This document shows positions 39,776 through 48,458 of a DNA stretch of 64,000 nt, in pieces. How positions within the stretch are numbered: the stretch's first letter is position 1; each line of letters begins with the position of its first letter. The DNA comes from Xanthomonas rydalmerensis (lineage in GTDB: Bacteria > Pseudomonadota > Gammaproteobacteria > Xanthomonadales > Xanthomonadaceae). The notes under the pieces are model-generated. The model did not search any database, was not told where the DNA came from, and saw nothing but the letters and a program-made list of their open reading frames with translations. Location: assembly GCF_033170385.1 (NCBI RefSeq), contig NZ_CP126170.1, positions 157,501-221,500 on the forward strand, in the 5' to 3' direction. Both the position numbers and the translations under genes were made by a program.

Positions 39776-41599
39776 TCATGGCACGGCGATGGGCGCGCTC
39801 AGCGGGGAGACACCGCGCTCGTCGAAGGCTTCGACCGCGAACACGTAGTCCTGGTCCAGGTTCAGCGCCCGGATCTCCAGGTCGGTACCGCGGTCGGCGA
39901 ACACCTGGTAGGTGAGGGTGAGGCGGTCGGCGCGCAGGCCCCAGCGCACGTTGTAGCCGACGGCGCCGGGCACTGCCTGCCAGCGCGCGCGGGCGTTGCG
40001 GCGGTCGGCGTCGCGTTGCACGGCGACGCCGGTCGGCGCCGGTGGCGGGGCGCCGTCGGCGTTGCCGAACACGCGCAGGTCGCTGATCGCCAGGTGCGCG
40101 GCGCCGACGTGGCCGTGCACGTAGCGGATGTAGCGGGTGCGCACCGGCGCGGGCAACTGCAGGTAGGCGTTGGGCCGGTCGCGGCGATCGGCGCCGTCGC
40201 CGACCTCGGCCAGCGGCAGCCAATGGCGGCCGTCGCGCGAGTGCTGCAGCCGGAACGCGGTGTAGATGTCCGGCGCATCGCCGTAGCGGCCGGCGCGGTA
40301 GTCGGCGAAGTTGACCTGTACCGCGCGCACGCTGCGTTCCCCGCCCAGGTCGACGGTGAGAGTTTCGCCTGGCGCGTTGCGCGCGGCCACCCAGTAGCTG
40401 CGCGGGTCCTCGTCGGTAGCGCGGTCGGCGTCGAAGCCGTTCAGGGTGGACGAGGCGGTGGCCGGTTTGCGGTAGGACAGCAGCATCCAGCCGGTGAACA
40501 GCGCCTCCGGGTCGGCCACCGTCCCCTCCGGCATCCAATGCGGGAAATCGCCGAAGCGGGTGGACACCCGCATCTGCCCATCGGCGGCGAACGCGGCGGG
40601 GAACAGCACGATGCGCCGTTCGAAGGTCCAGTTGGCGCCGATCCAGGCGGTGCCGCTGTTCCACCAGTTGGCGTGCGCGTCCTGGAAGGTGGAACCGTGG
40701 CCGGCGCCCTGCATGAAACCGCCGGGCTTGTACGCCACCGGGTTGTACGCCGCATAGACGAACGGGCCGAGCGGGTGCTCGCCGACGAACACGCCGTTGG
40801 CGTAGGCGTTGTACTCGCTGCCCGGCGCGCCGTACTGCAGGTAGTAGCGGCCGCCGGTCTTGGTCATCCACGCGCCTTCCAGGAAGCTGCCGATCGGGCT
40901 GCCGTCGGGGAAACGGGCGCCGCGGTGGTCGGGGCCGAAGCGCTCCCAGCCGTGCTGCGCCGGATCCAGCGCAAGCAGCGGCGTCGGCGTGCCGCGGAAG
41001 GCGAAGCCCTGCGCACTGCGGTCCATGGCGATGCCGTACAGCGGATAGCGGTCCGACGAGCCCCAGTACAGGTACCACTGGCCGTCGTCGTCGATGAACA
41101 GGTCCGGGTCCCAGGGACCGGGCGGCACGTCGCTGAGCGGGCGGCCCTTCATCTCGGTGCCGATCGGCTGGGCGCGCGGCAGCTTGGGCAGCAGCCGGGT
41201 CAGGAAGTCGAGCGTGCCGCTGGCCGGGTCGCGGGTCTGCAGCAGCGGGCGCGGTTCGAAGGCCGACTGCATGATCACCAGGCGGTCGCCGTCGGCGACC
41301 ACCGCCGGCGCGACGATGCTCTCGAACGGCCAGCGGCTGGGCGTGACGAACTGCCAGTCGAGCAGGTTGCTGGAGCACCAGTAGCCGTCGGCCAGGGTCT
41401 GGAACAGGTAGTAGGCATCGCCGAAGCGCACGAACACCGGGTCGGCGCCGGTGCGGTAGGAGATGCCGTCGTTGAGTTGTTCGAAGTTGTAGCGGTAGTC
41501 CAGGTCGATCGGGTTGGCGTAGCTGCGCGTGCCCGGCGCCTGTGCCGCGGCCAGCCCGGCGGATGCCAGCAGCGCCAGCGCTGCGAATGCTCTGAACAT
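39776..41599 (-). CDS. Secreted GH43-like glycosidase with F5/8-type and Fn3 modules
   Basis: A 607-residue secreted protein (signal peptide 1-20). Residues about 25-370 form a five-bladed propeller of the GH43 type: TGADPVFVRFGDAYYLF holds the catalytic-base Asp, GPWDPDLFIDDDGQWYLYWG the second acidic site, and SFLEGAWMTKTGGRYYLQYG the general-acid Glu. A discoidin/F5-F8-type carbohydrate-binding module follows (TASSTLNGFDADRATDEDPR, then SYWVAA, with RYIRYVHGH later). A C-terminal fibronectin-III-like module (from PPPAPTGVAVQR) ends the chain. The family removes arabinose or xylose from hemicellulose; the exact substrate is not deducible. AAGG precedes the ATG at 41599. Confidence 0.82.
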   Translation of the reverse strand: MFRAFAALALLASAGLAAAQAPGTRSYANPIDLDYRYNFEQLNDGISYRTGADPVFVRFGDAYYLFQTLADGYWCSSNLLDWQFVTPSRWPFESIVAPAVVADGDRLVIMQSAFEPRPLLQTRDPASGTLDFLTRLLPKLPRAQPIGTEMKGRPLSDVPPGPWDPDLFIDDDGQWYLYWGSSDRYPLYGIAMDRSAQGFAFRGTPTPLLALDPAQHGWERFGPDHRGARFPDGSPIGSFLEGAWMTKTGGRYYLQYGAPGSEYNAYANGVFVGEHPLGPFVYAAYNPVAYKPGGFMQGAGHGSTFQDAHANWWNSGTAWIGANWTFERRIVLFPAAFAADGQMRVSTRFGDFPHWMPEGTVADPEALFTGWMLLSYRKPATASSTLNGFDADRATDEDPRSYWVAARNAPGETLTVDLGGERSVRAVQVNFADYRAGRYGDAPDIYTAFRLQHSRDGRHWLPLAEVGDGADRRDRPNAYLQLPAPVRTRYIRYVHGHVGAAHLAISDLRVFGNADGAPPPAPTGVAVQRDADRRNARARWQAVPGAVGYNVRWGLRADRLTLTYQVFADRGTDLEIRALNLDQDYVFAVEAFDERGVSPLSAPIAVP

Positions 41600-41760
41600 G
41601 GCGATGGCCTTCCCCCCGTGGCGGCGCCGGCTACCGTAGCAAAGGCGGTGGCGGGGTGCGATGCGGCAGGCCATGCCGCCGCGGTTACCATGATGCCCGC
41701 CCGTTCGCCGGTGCCGCGCTGCGGCTGCGGCGCCGTCTCTCGCCGATTCCCCCGATGCCC

Positions 41761-42666
41761 ATGACCGCCACCCTCTCGCCGCGCCGCCTGCTGCCCCTGT
41801 TGTTGTCGCCCTTGCTGTTCGCCGCCGCCGCCTTCGCCAACGACAGCAGCATCGGCGACGCCAATGGTTCGATCGAGCTGATCCGCCAGCCGGACATCCG
41901 CATGAGCAAGGAAGATCTGTTCATCAGCGAGGATCGGGTGCAGGTGGACTACGTGTTCACCAACACCAGCACGCGTGACCTGCTGGTGCCGATCGCCTTC
42001 CCGATGCCGCCGATGTACTTCGGCATGGCCGACCACAGCACGCTCACCGACTTCAAGCTGTGGGTGGACGGCAAGCCGGTGCGCACCGAGCGCCGGCTGG
42101 TGGCGAAGCTGGATGGCAGCGACATCTCGCGCGCGTGGGCGGCCAGCGGCTGGACGCCCGACGACCTGGCCGCGTACGTCGAGAGCGGCACCCTCCCGGC
42201 CGGTCGCAAGCCGCTGCCGGCACGCTGGCTCGATGCGGACGGGCAGCCGCGTTTCACCCTCAGCGAGTACTTCGTCTGGCAGCAGCGCTTCCCGGCAGGC
42301 GCCGCGGTGGCGATCCGCCACAGCTATGTGCCCAGCGTCGCCACCGGCGTGCCGATGCCGGTCAGCGACCTGATCGGCGAATACGCCAAGCCCACCTGCC
42401 TGGACGCCGCCATGCAGCAGCGCATGCGCCGCCGCGCCGGCGCCGACGGCCTGGCGTGGGGCAACCTGCGCTACGTGTTGCGCACCGGCGCCAACTGGAA
42501 GGGGCCGATCCAGGACTTCCACCTGACCCTGAAGAAGCGCGCGCCCGGCGACCTGCTCAGCCTGTGCTTCGACGGCGAACTGCAGCGCACCGATGCGCTG
42601 ACCTTCGAGTTCCGCCAGCGCGACTTCGTGCCCGAGCGCGACCTGGACATCCTGTTCCTGCGCTGA
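41761..42666 (+). CDS. DUF4424 family secreted protein
   Basis: A 301-residue protein with a signal peptide (ending AAAFA) and the beginning ANDSSIGDANGSIELIRQPD, then DIRMSKEDLFISEDRVQVDY and VPIAFPMPPM. This S-x-E-D-L-x-I-S-x-x-x-V-x-V-x-Y...AFPMPP signature identifies DUF4424, periplasmic proteins of unknown function. The rest is beta-rich. Two closely spaced starts (41755 and 41761) exist; neither has a strong ribosome binding site, and 41761 begins the tidier signal peptide. It diverges from the GH43-like gene. Confidence 0.8.
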   Translation: MTATLSPRRLLPLLLSPLLFAAAAFANDSSIGDANGSIELIRQPDIRMSKEDLFISEDRVQVDYVFTNTSTRDLLVPIAFPMPPMYFGMADHSTLTDFKLWVDGKPVRTERRLVAKLDGSDISRAWAASGWTPDDLAAYVESGTLPAGRKPLPARWLDADGQPRFTLSEYFVWQQRFPAGAAVAIRHSYVPSVATGVPMPVSDLIGEYAKPTCLDAAMQQRMRRRAGADGLAWGNLRYVLRTGANWKGPIQDFHLTLKKRAPGDLLSLCFDGELQRTDALTFEFRQRDFVPERDLDILFLR

Positions 42667-42824
42667 CGCGCTGCCGGCACCCGCAGCGACCGGCCGCGCC
42701 GAAGCCGACACCCGGCTGAACGCCGATCCGGCGCGGTCGGCAGTTTGCGCCCGATGCGGTGGCGCGCGTGCGCGCGGATCGGGCAGCATGCGCCGGCGCG
42801 TTTCCTCCCTCAGGACCTGCCCGC

Positions 42825-44219
42825 ATGCGCGATGCCGCCGTTGCCGCTTCCGATCCCGTCGCCCTGGTGGCGGCGCGCCTGGAACGCCTGCCGCCCACCC
42901 GAACCCTGTGGCGCCTGGTCGCGCTGCTGGCGCTGGGCGGCTTCTTCGAACTGTACGACCTGTTCCAGACCGCCTACCTCAGCCCCGGCCTGCTGCGCGA
43001 CGGCCTGTTCGCCGAGGGCGCGGCCGGTGTGTTCGGCATCGCCGACCAGGCCGCGTTCGCGTCGGCGACGTTCCTGGGCCTGTTCCTCGGCGCGAGCCTG
43101 CTCAGCCCGCTGGTCGATCGTTTCGGGCGCCGCGCGGTGTTTTCCTTCGCGCTGCTCTGGTACAGCGCGGCCACCGTGGCGATGGGCCTGCAGCACAGCG
43201 GGCTGGGGGTGATCCTGTGGCGCGGCGTGGTCGGCATCGGCCTGGGCATCGAATTGGTCACCATCGACACCTATCTGTCGGAAATGGTGCCGCGGCAGAT
43301 GCGTGGGGCGGCGTTCGCGCTGGCGTTCTGCGTGCAGTTCCTGGCGGTGCCGGCGGTGGCGTTGAGCGCCTGGGCGTTGGTGCCGCACGCGCCGCTGGGG
43401 ATGAGCGGCTGGCGCTGGGTGGCACTGCTCAGCGGCGGCTTCGCGCTGGCGGTGTGGTGGCTGCGCAGCCGCCTGCCGGAATCGCCGCGCTGGCTGGCCA
43501 CGCAGGGCCGCCACGCCGAGGCCGACGCGGTGCTGCAGCGGCTGGAGGCGCGCTGCGCCGCCGACCTGGGGCGGCCGTTGCCGGCGCCGGAGCCGACGTC
43601 GGTGCCGGCCGTGCCGACGCCGCAGCTGTCCGCGCTGTGGCAGGCCCCGTACCGGCGCCGCATGGCGATGCTGGTGAGCTTCCACATCTTCCAGGCGATC
43701 GGTTTCTTCGGCTTCGGCAACTGGCTGCCGGCGCTGCTGGCGCGGCAGGGCGCCGATAGCGTGCACGGCCTCGGCTACGCCTTCGCCATCTCGCTGGCGT
43801 ATCCGCTTGCGCCGCTGCTGCTGATGGGCGTGGCGCAGCGTTGGGAGAACAAGTGGCAGGTGGTGGTATCGGCGCTGGGTGCGGTGCTGTTCGGCCTGCT
43901 GTTCGCCTGGCAGCAGCAGCCGCTGCTGCTGGTCGCCTGCGGCGCGGCGGTCACCTTTTGTAATGCCTGGATGAGCTTCGCCTACCACGGCTACCAGGCC
44001 GAGCTGTTCCCCACTGCGCTGCGCGCCCGCGCGGTGGGTTTCTGCTATTCCTTCAGCCGCTTGTCCACCGCCGCCAGCAGTCTGCTGATCGGCATGCTGC
44101 TGGACCGCACCGGCCACCGCGGTGTGCTGGGCTTCATTGCCGCCAGCCTGCTGCTGGCCGCCGCGGTGGTGGGCCGGTTCGGGCCGCGCACCCACCAGCG
44201 CGTGCTGGAGCGGATCTAG
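42825..44219 (+). CDS. Major facilitator superfamily transporter
   Basis: A 464-residue transporter with twelve predicted membrane segments. GGFFELYDLFQTAYLSPGLL in helix 1, DRFGRRAVF in the loop between helices 2 and 3, and LPESPRWLATQGRHAEADAV in the central loop mark the metabolite/proton symporter or sugar-porter-like branch. ELFPTALRARAVGF appears before helix 11. AGGA precedes the ATG at 42825, and an upstream frame to 42759 lacks one. The substrate cannot be told from the sequence; relatives carry sugars or aromatic and dicarboxylic acids. Confidence 0.88.
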   Translation: MRDAAVAASDPVALVAARLERLPPTRTLWRLVALLALGGFFELYDLFQTAYLSPGLLRDGLFAEGAAGVFGIADQAAFASATFLGLFLGASLLSPLVDRFGRRAVFSFALLWYSAATVAMGLQHSGLGVILWRGVVGIGLGIELVTIDTYLSEMVPRQMRGAAFALAFCVQFLAVPAVALSAWALVPHAPLGMSGWRWVALLSGGFALAVWWLRSRLPESPRWLATQGRHAEADAVLQRLEARCAADLGRPLPAPEPTSVPAVPTPQLSALWQAPYRRRMAMLVSFHIFQAIGFFGFGNWLPALLARQGADSVHGLGYAFAISLAYPLAPLLLMGVAQRWENKWQVVVSALGAVLFGLLFAWQQQPLLLVACGAAVTFCNAWMSFAYHGYQAELFPTALRARAVGFCYSFSRLSTAASSLLIGMLLDRTGHRGVLGFIAASLLLAAAVVGRFGPRTHQRVLERI

Positions 44220-44328
44220 CGGGGATGTTCCGCCGATTCCTGAATGTCCTGCCGCGGTCATCGGCCCTCGACACCATGCCGCCGCCGCCCGGTGCATGCT
44301 GTCGCCTCCTTCGCCACGAGCCTCGGCC

Positions 44329-45144
44329 ATGACCTCGCTACTGCCCGTCCCCGTGATGGATGCCGCCGACCACCGCGACCTGGCCCAGGCGCGTGCGCTG
44401 CTGGAATACCCCGGCCTGGCGGCCAAGATCGCCAATACGGTGGGCGCGCCGATCGAGGCGTTGATCAGCAAGCGCATGCCGAAGATGCTGTCCTCGCGCA
44501 TCGATGCGGTCAGCCAGCGCGCGCTGCGTGTGGCGCTGCGCTCTGCACTGCTGACCTTGCGGACGCAGGCGCCGGAGCGGGCGCGGCCGCGCCTGCACGG
44601 GGTCGCGGTGGCGGCGACCGGCGCCGCCGGCGGCTTCTTCGGCCTGCCCGGGCTGGTGGTGGAACTGCCGCTGACCACCACCCTGATGCTGCGTTCGATT
44701 GCCGACATCGCACGCGCCGAAGGCGAGCGCCTGGACGACCCGGCCACCGCCCTGGCCTGCCTGGAGGTGCTGGCGCACGGCGGCCGCAGCCAGCGCGACG
44801 ACGGCAGCGAATCGGGCTATTTCGCGGTGCGCGCGGCGATGGCGCAGCAACTCAGCGCCGCGGCGCAGTACATCGCCGCGCATGGCCTGGGCAGCAAGGG
44901 CGCGCCGGTGCTGGTGTCGCTGCTGTCGCGCATCGCCGCCAAGTTCTCGGTCACGGTCAGCGAGAAGCTGGCGGCGCAGGCGGTGCCGCTGGTCGGCGCG
45001 GCCAGCGGCGCGTTGCTCAACACGGTGTTCATCTCGCACTTCCAGGCGATGGCGCGCGGCCACTTCATCGTGCGCCGGCTGGAGCGCCGCTACGGCGAGG
45101 CGGCGGTACGCCAGGCCTACGAGGCCTTGCCGGCACGCAGATAG
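44329..45144 (+). CDS. EcsC-family protein
   Basis: A 271-residue protein of the EcsC family (named after the third gene of the Bacillus ecs locus). Family landmarks are GGFFGLPGLVVELPLTTTLM and RSIADIARAEGE, with AQYIAAHGLGSKGAPVL and FSVTVSEKLAAQAVPLVGAA further on. It is hydrophobic in patches and probably membrane associated. No biochemical role is established. An ATG eleven codons upstream (44296) is an alternative start. It precedes the hydrolase gene on the same strand. Confidence 0.82.
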   Translation: MTSLLPVPVMDAADHRDLAQARALLEYPGLAAKIANTVGAPIEALISKRMPKMLSSRIDAVSQRALRVALRSALLTLRTQAPERARPRLHGVAVAATGAAGGFFGLPGLVVELPLTTTLMLRSIADIARAEGERLDDPATALACLEVLAHGGRSQRDDGSESGYFAVRAAMAQQLSAAAQYIAAHGLGSKGAPVLVSLLSRIAAKFSVTVSEKLAAQAVPLVGAASGALLNTVFISHFQAMARGHFIVRRLERRYGEAAVRQAYEALPARR

Positions 45145-45239
45145 CGCCGCATCGGCGAAACGGCGGGATCGTGCAAAGTCGCGCCCGCGCCGCCCCGCTA
45201 TCCTCGGCGATCGATCGATGCCGTGGAGGGCAGGTGGAC

Positions 45240-46376
45240 GTGAGCGGAGCGAAGTACAAGCAAGGAGTGCGCCTGCTGGCGCTGATCGCGGGGCTGCTCC
45301 CGTCGGCCCTACAGGCCGCGGCCGATGCGCCGCAGGATGGGGTGCGGCACATGCCGGCGTTCGATCTGCCGTTGTCGCCCTTCCTCAGCCCGCAGGCGCA
45401 GGCGGCTGCGCGCAAGGACATGGCGCACGGCGATCCGCTGGGGAAGATGGACCACGCCACGCTGCGCCGCGAACTGCCGCGCATCCGCGCCGAGACGGAA
45501 GCCTGGGCGAAGACCGTGGTGGAACCCCTACGCGAACGCTATGGGGTGACGCTGCAGCGGACCACCTGGGACGGCGTGCCGGTGACCCTGGTGCAGCCGC
45601 GCGATGCATCGCCGGCGCAACGCCAGCGGCTGCTGATCGAACTGCACGGCGGCAGCTTCGTGATGGGCAGCGCGGCCTCGTTCGGGATGATGGAGGCGAT
45701 CCCGGTGGCGGCGATGACCGGCGTCACCGTGGTCAGCGTCGACTACCGGCAAGGCCCGGAACACCACTTTCCTGCCGCCAGCGAAGACGTGGCCACCGTC
45801 TACCGCGCCGCGCTCAAGCGCTACGCGTCGCAACACATCGGCCTGTTCGGCTGCTCGGCCGGCGGCGTGCTGACCGGCGAGTCGCTGGCCTGGTTCGCCA
45901 AGGAGAAACTGCCGATGCCGGCGGCGGCGGGCATGTTCTGCGCCGGCGGCGACGCGCGCTACCGCGGCGATTCGCGCTACGTGGTGGCGGCGGTGAACGA
46001 CGCGCCGTTGCCCGACGCGCAGGGGGCGCTGCCGATCATGGAAGACCTGTACTACGGCGAAGGCGTGGACTTCCACGATCCGCTGGTGTCGCCGGTGTTC
46101 TCCGATGCGGTGCTGGCGCAGTTCCCGCCGCTGCTGTTCATCACCGGCACGCGCGCGGCGGAGTTGAGCAATGTCGCCTACACCCATACACGGCTGGTCG
46201 ATCTGGGCCGCGAGGCCGATCTGCACGTGTGGGACGGCATGGGCCACGCCTTCCACCTGAACACCGCATTGCCGGAGAGCCAGCAGGCGCTGCGGGTGAT
46301 CGCGCGCTTCTTCCGCCGGCACCTGGACCTGCCGCCATTGCCGGCAACAGCGCCGGTGGCCGCGGCGCAGGACTGA
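45240..46376 (+). CDS. Exported alpha/beta hydrolase of the HSL-like esterase group
   Basis: A 378-residue protein with a signal peptide (RLLALIAGLLPSALQAAA). The oxyanion motif HGG is at 136-138 (LIELHGGSFVMGS), the nucleophile S206 is in GLFGCSAGGVLTG, and the catalytic His is in WDGMGHAFHLN. The usual acid position in FITGTRAAELS has Ala where many relatives have Asp; the following Glu may take its place. The start is GTG at 45240, nine bases after a clean GGAGGG; the GTG at 45234 would be too close. It should hydrolyse a short-chain ester or lactone in the periplasm, but the substrate is unknown. Confidence 0.84.
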   Translation: MSGAKYKQGVRLLALIAGLLPSALQAAADAPQDGVRHMPAFDLPLSPFLSPQAQAAARKDMAHGDPLGKMDHATLRRELPRIRAETEAWAKTVVEPLRERYGVTLQRTTWDGVPVTLVQPRDASPAQRQRLLIELHGGSFVMGSAASFGMMEAIPVAAMTGVTVVSVDYRQGPEHHFPAASEDVATVYRAALKRYASQHIGLFGCSAGGVLTGESLAWFAKEKLPMPAAAGMFCAGGDARYRGDSRYVVAAVNDAPLPDAQGALPIMEDLYYGEGVDFHDPLVSPVFSDAVLAQFPPLLFITGTRAAELSNVAYTHTRLVDLGREADLHVWDGMGHAFHLNTALPESQQALRVIARFFRRHLDLPPLPATAPVAAAQD

Positions 46377-46482
46377 CCGGCGTACTGCGCGTCGCGACTG
46401 GCCGTTGTCGCGCGGCGGTGGCACAGTGGCGGCCGCTGCCTTGCGGCCGCCTTCGTCTCCGTTCTCTGCCAGGTGCTTCGCC

Positions 46483-47307
46483 ATGAAAACCCGCCATCGT
46501 TCCGACAGCGACGACGACCAGCCGCGGCTGGCGGTGCTGATCGACGCCGACAACGCGCAGCCGTCGGTGATCGAAGGCCTGCTCGCCGAGGTCGCCAAGT
46601 ACGGCCTGGCCAGCGTCAAGCGCATCTACGGCGACTTCACCAGCACGCGCATGACCCAGTGGAAGCAGGCGCTGCTGAAGCACTCGATCAGCCCGGTGCA
46701 GCAGTTCGCCTACACCAGCGGCAAGAACGCCACCGACAGCTCGCTGATCATCGATGCGATGGACCTGCTCTACACCGGCCGCTTCGACGGCTTCTGCCTG
46801 GTCTCCAGCGACAGCGACTTCACCCGCCTGGCGCAGCGCCTGCGCGAGGAAGGGCCGACCGTGTACGGCTTCGGCGAGCGCAAGACCCCGGACGCCTTCG
46901 TGCAGGCCTGCGACAAGTTCATCTATACCGAAGTGCTGCGCAGCGAGGCCAGCGCCGCCGAGCCAACCAAGCCCGCTGCCGCAGCCAAGCCGGCGGCCAA
47001 GGGCCGCAAGAAGCCGGCCGCGACGCCGGCCAAGCCCGAGCCAGCGGCAGCGCCGACCGAGACCAAGGCGGCGGCGCCGCTGACGCTGCTGCGCCAGGCC
47101 ATCGAGGAAGCCTCCGACGACCAGGGCTGGGCCGGACTCGGCAGCGTCGGCAGCTATCTGAACAAGGTACGCCCGGATTTCGATCCGCGCCTGTACGGGC
47201 ACAAGAAGCTCAGCGACCTGCTGCGCCGGCTGTCGGCGCACTTCGAACTGGAGGAGCGCGGCAACGAAGGCGGCGGCAAGCGCATCTTCGTGCGCTCGCG
47301 CGGATAA
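46483..47307 (+). CDS. NYN-domain (LabA-like) nuclease with C-terminal OST-HTH/LOTUS domain
   Basis: A 274-residue protein. The N-terminal PIN-like NYN domain has LAVLIDADNAQPSVIEGL, KNATDSSLIIDAMDLLY and FCLVSSDSDFTRLAQRLRE; these three acidic clusters form the metal-dependent RNase-like site. After a Lys/Ala/Pro linker (about 155-195) comes an OST-HTH (LOTUS) domain: LTLLRQAIEEASDDQGWAGL, then GSYLNKVRPDFDPRLYGHKK and LSDLLRRLSAHFEL, expected to bind RNA. The combination suggests RNA turnover or processing. AGG lies before the ATG at 46483. No partner gene is evident. Confidence 0.88.
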   Translation: MKTRHRSDSDDDQPRLAVLIDADNAQPSVIEGLLAEVAKYGLASVKRIYGDFTSTRMTQWKQALLKHSISPVQQFAYTSGKNATDSSLIIDAMDLLYTGRFDGFCLVSSDSDFTRLAQRLREEGPTVYGFGERKTPDAFVQACDKFIYTEVLRSEASAAEPTKPAAAAKPAAKGRKKPAATPAKPEPAAAPTETKAAAPLTLLRQAIEEASDDQGWAGLGSVGSYLNKVRPDFDPRLYGHKKLSDLLRRLSAHFELEERGNEGGGKRIFVRSRG

Positions 47308-47380
47308 GCCGGCTGTCGCCGCCGCTTGCGCCGTTGCGTGGCGCCGCGGCATGGCCCAGCGCAGACAGGTGCACGACACG

Positions 47381-47983
47381 ATGAGCGATCGACCCTACGC
47401 CCCCTCTTGCGACCGCAACCGCGATCCGATCCTGCAAGTGCTGCAGCGGCAGTTCGCCGACCGCCGCCGCGTGCTGGAGATCGGCAGCGGCACTGGCCAG
47501 CATGCGGTGCACTTCGCCGCGGCGCTGCCGCAGCTGACCTGGCAATGCAGCGAGCGCGCCGAGCACCTGCCCGGCATCGCGCAGTGGCTGGAGTCGGCGG
47601 GCCTGCCGAACACGCCACCGCCCCTGGCGCTGGACGTGCGCGAAGGGCCGTGGCCCCACACCGGCTACGATGCGGTGTTCACTTCCAACACCTTGCACAT
47701 CATGGGCTGGGAGGCGGTGCAGGCCTTCTTCGCTGGCGTCGGCCACCTGCTGGCAACCAGCGCCGGCGGCATGCTGGTGGTGTACGGTCCGTTCAATTAC
47801 GGCGGCGCCTTCACCAGCGACAGCAATCGCGACTTCGATGCGTGGCTGAAGGCGCGCGACCCGGCCAGCGGCATTCGCGATGCCAAGGCGGTGGACGCGC
47901 TGGCGCAGGCGCAGGGCCTGGCGTTGCAGGAGGACGTGGCGATGCCGGCCAACAACCGCTGCCTGGTCTGGCGGCGCGTCTAA
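47381..47983 (+). CDS. DUF938 family SAM-dependent methyltransferase-like protein
   Basis: A 200-residue class I methyltransferase-like protein. It begins with the family signature YAPSCDRNRDPILQVL, then has the SAM motif VLEIGSGTGQHAVHFA, followed by LALDVREGPWP, FTSNTLHIMGWEAVQAFFAG and VVYGPFNYGGAFTSDSN. These define DUF938. The substrate is unknown. The start at 47381 (MSDRPYAPS) is chosen over an ATG at 47351 because other members begin close to the RPYAPS segment. It follows the NYN gene on the same strand by about 70 bases. Confidence 0.85.
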   Translation: MSDRPYAPSCDRNRDPILQVLQRQFADRRRVLEIGSGTGQHAVHFAAALPQLTWQCSERAEHLPGIAQWLESAGLPNTPPPLALDVREGPWPHTGYDAVFTSNTLHIMGWEAVQAFFAGVGHLLATSAGGMLVVYGPFNYGGAFTSDSNRDFDAWLKARDPASGIRDAKAVDALAQAQGLALQEDVAMPANNRCLVWRRV

Positions 47984-48458
47984 GCGCGGCTGGCGGGTGT
48001 GCGAACGCTAGCGTGCGTCGTACACGCGCGTCGTCACGCATCCATGGTGGCGTGCGCACGCCGCTCGTTTCCTCTGTCGCAACGCCTCGCGGCATGCGTG
48101 CAATACGGCTGCGACAGTACGACAGTACGACAGTACGAACGTCGCCGCGGCGCTATGCAGTGTAGTGACGCTGCCGATCTGAGTGCGTCAGCAATGTCAT
48201 CGCCACGTGTCTGCACGGTGGCACTTCACTGACCGCTGCCTCCTTGCCGCAGAGCGTTGGCTGCCAAGCTCCGCAACGCTGAGGCCATCGACCTGACGGG
48301 CATGCGTTGCGTCCGGGTGACGAAGACGCACTGTCTCCCTCATGGCGGGTTCACTGCAATGCCACGGCCGATTCACCGCCGGCTTGCGACTGTGCGCCGA
48401 CACCAGCCGCTGCAAACCAGCAACGGCCGGCACCTTTCTTCTGCGACGGAGCGTTCCC
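47984..48458. other. Intergenic region with a short tandem repeat
   Basis: About 475 bases without a supported gene. It includes three perfect copies of GACAGTAC (48113-48136). Composition is more mixed than in the flanking genes. Confidence 0.5.
48113..48136. repeat. Octanucleotide tandem repeat (GACAGTAC)x3
   Basis: Three uninterrupted 8-base units lie in a non-coding stretch, with a partial match (GAAC) after them. Variable copy number is possible. Confidence 0.8.

Noticed and set aside
48113..48136. CRISPR array
   Set aside because: The repeat is 8 bases and contiguous without spacers; no cas genes are present.
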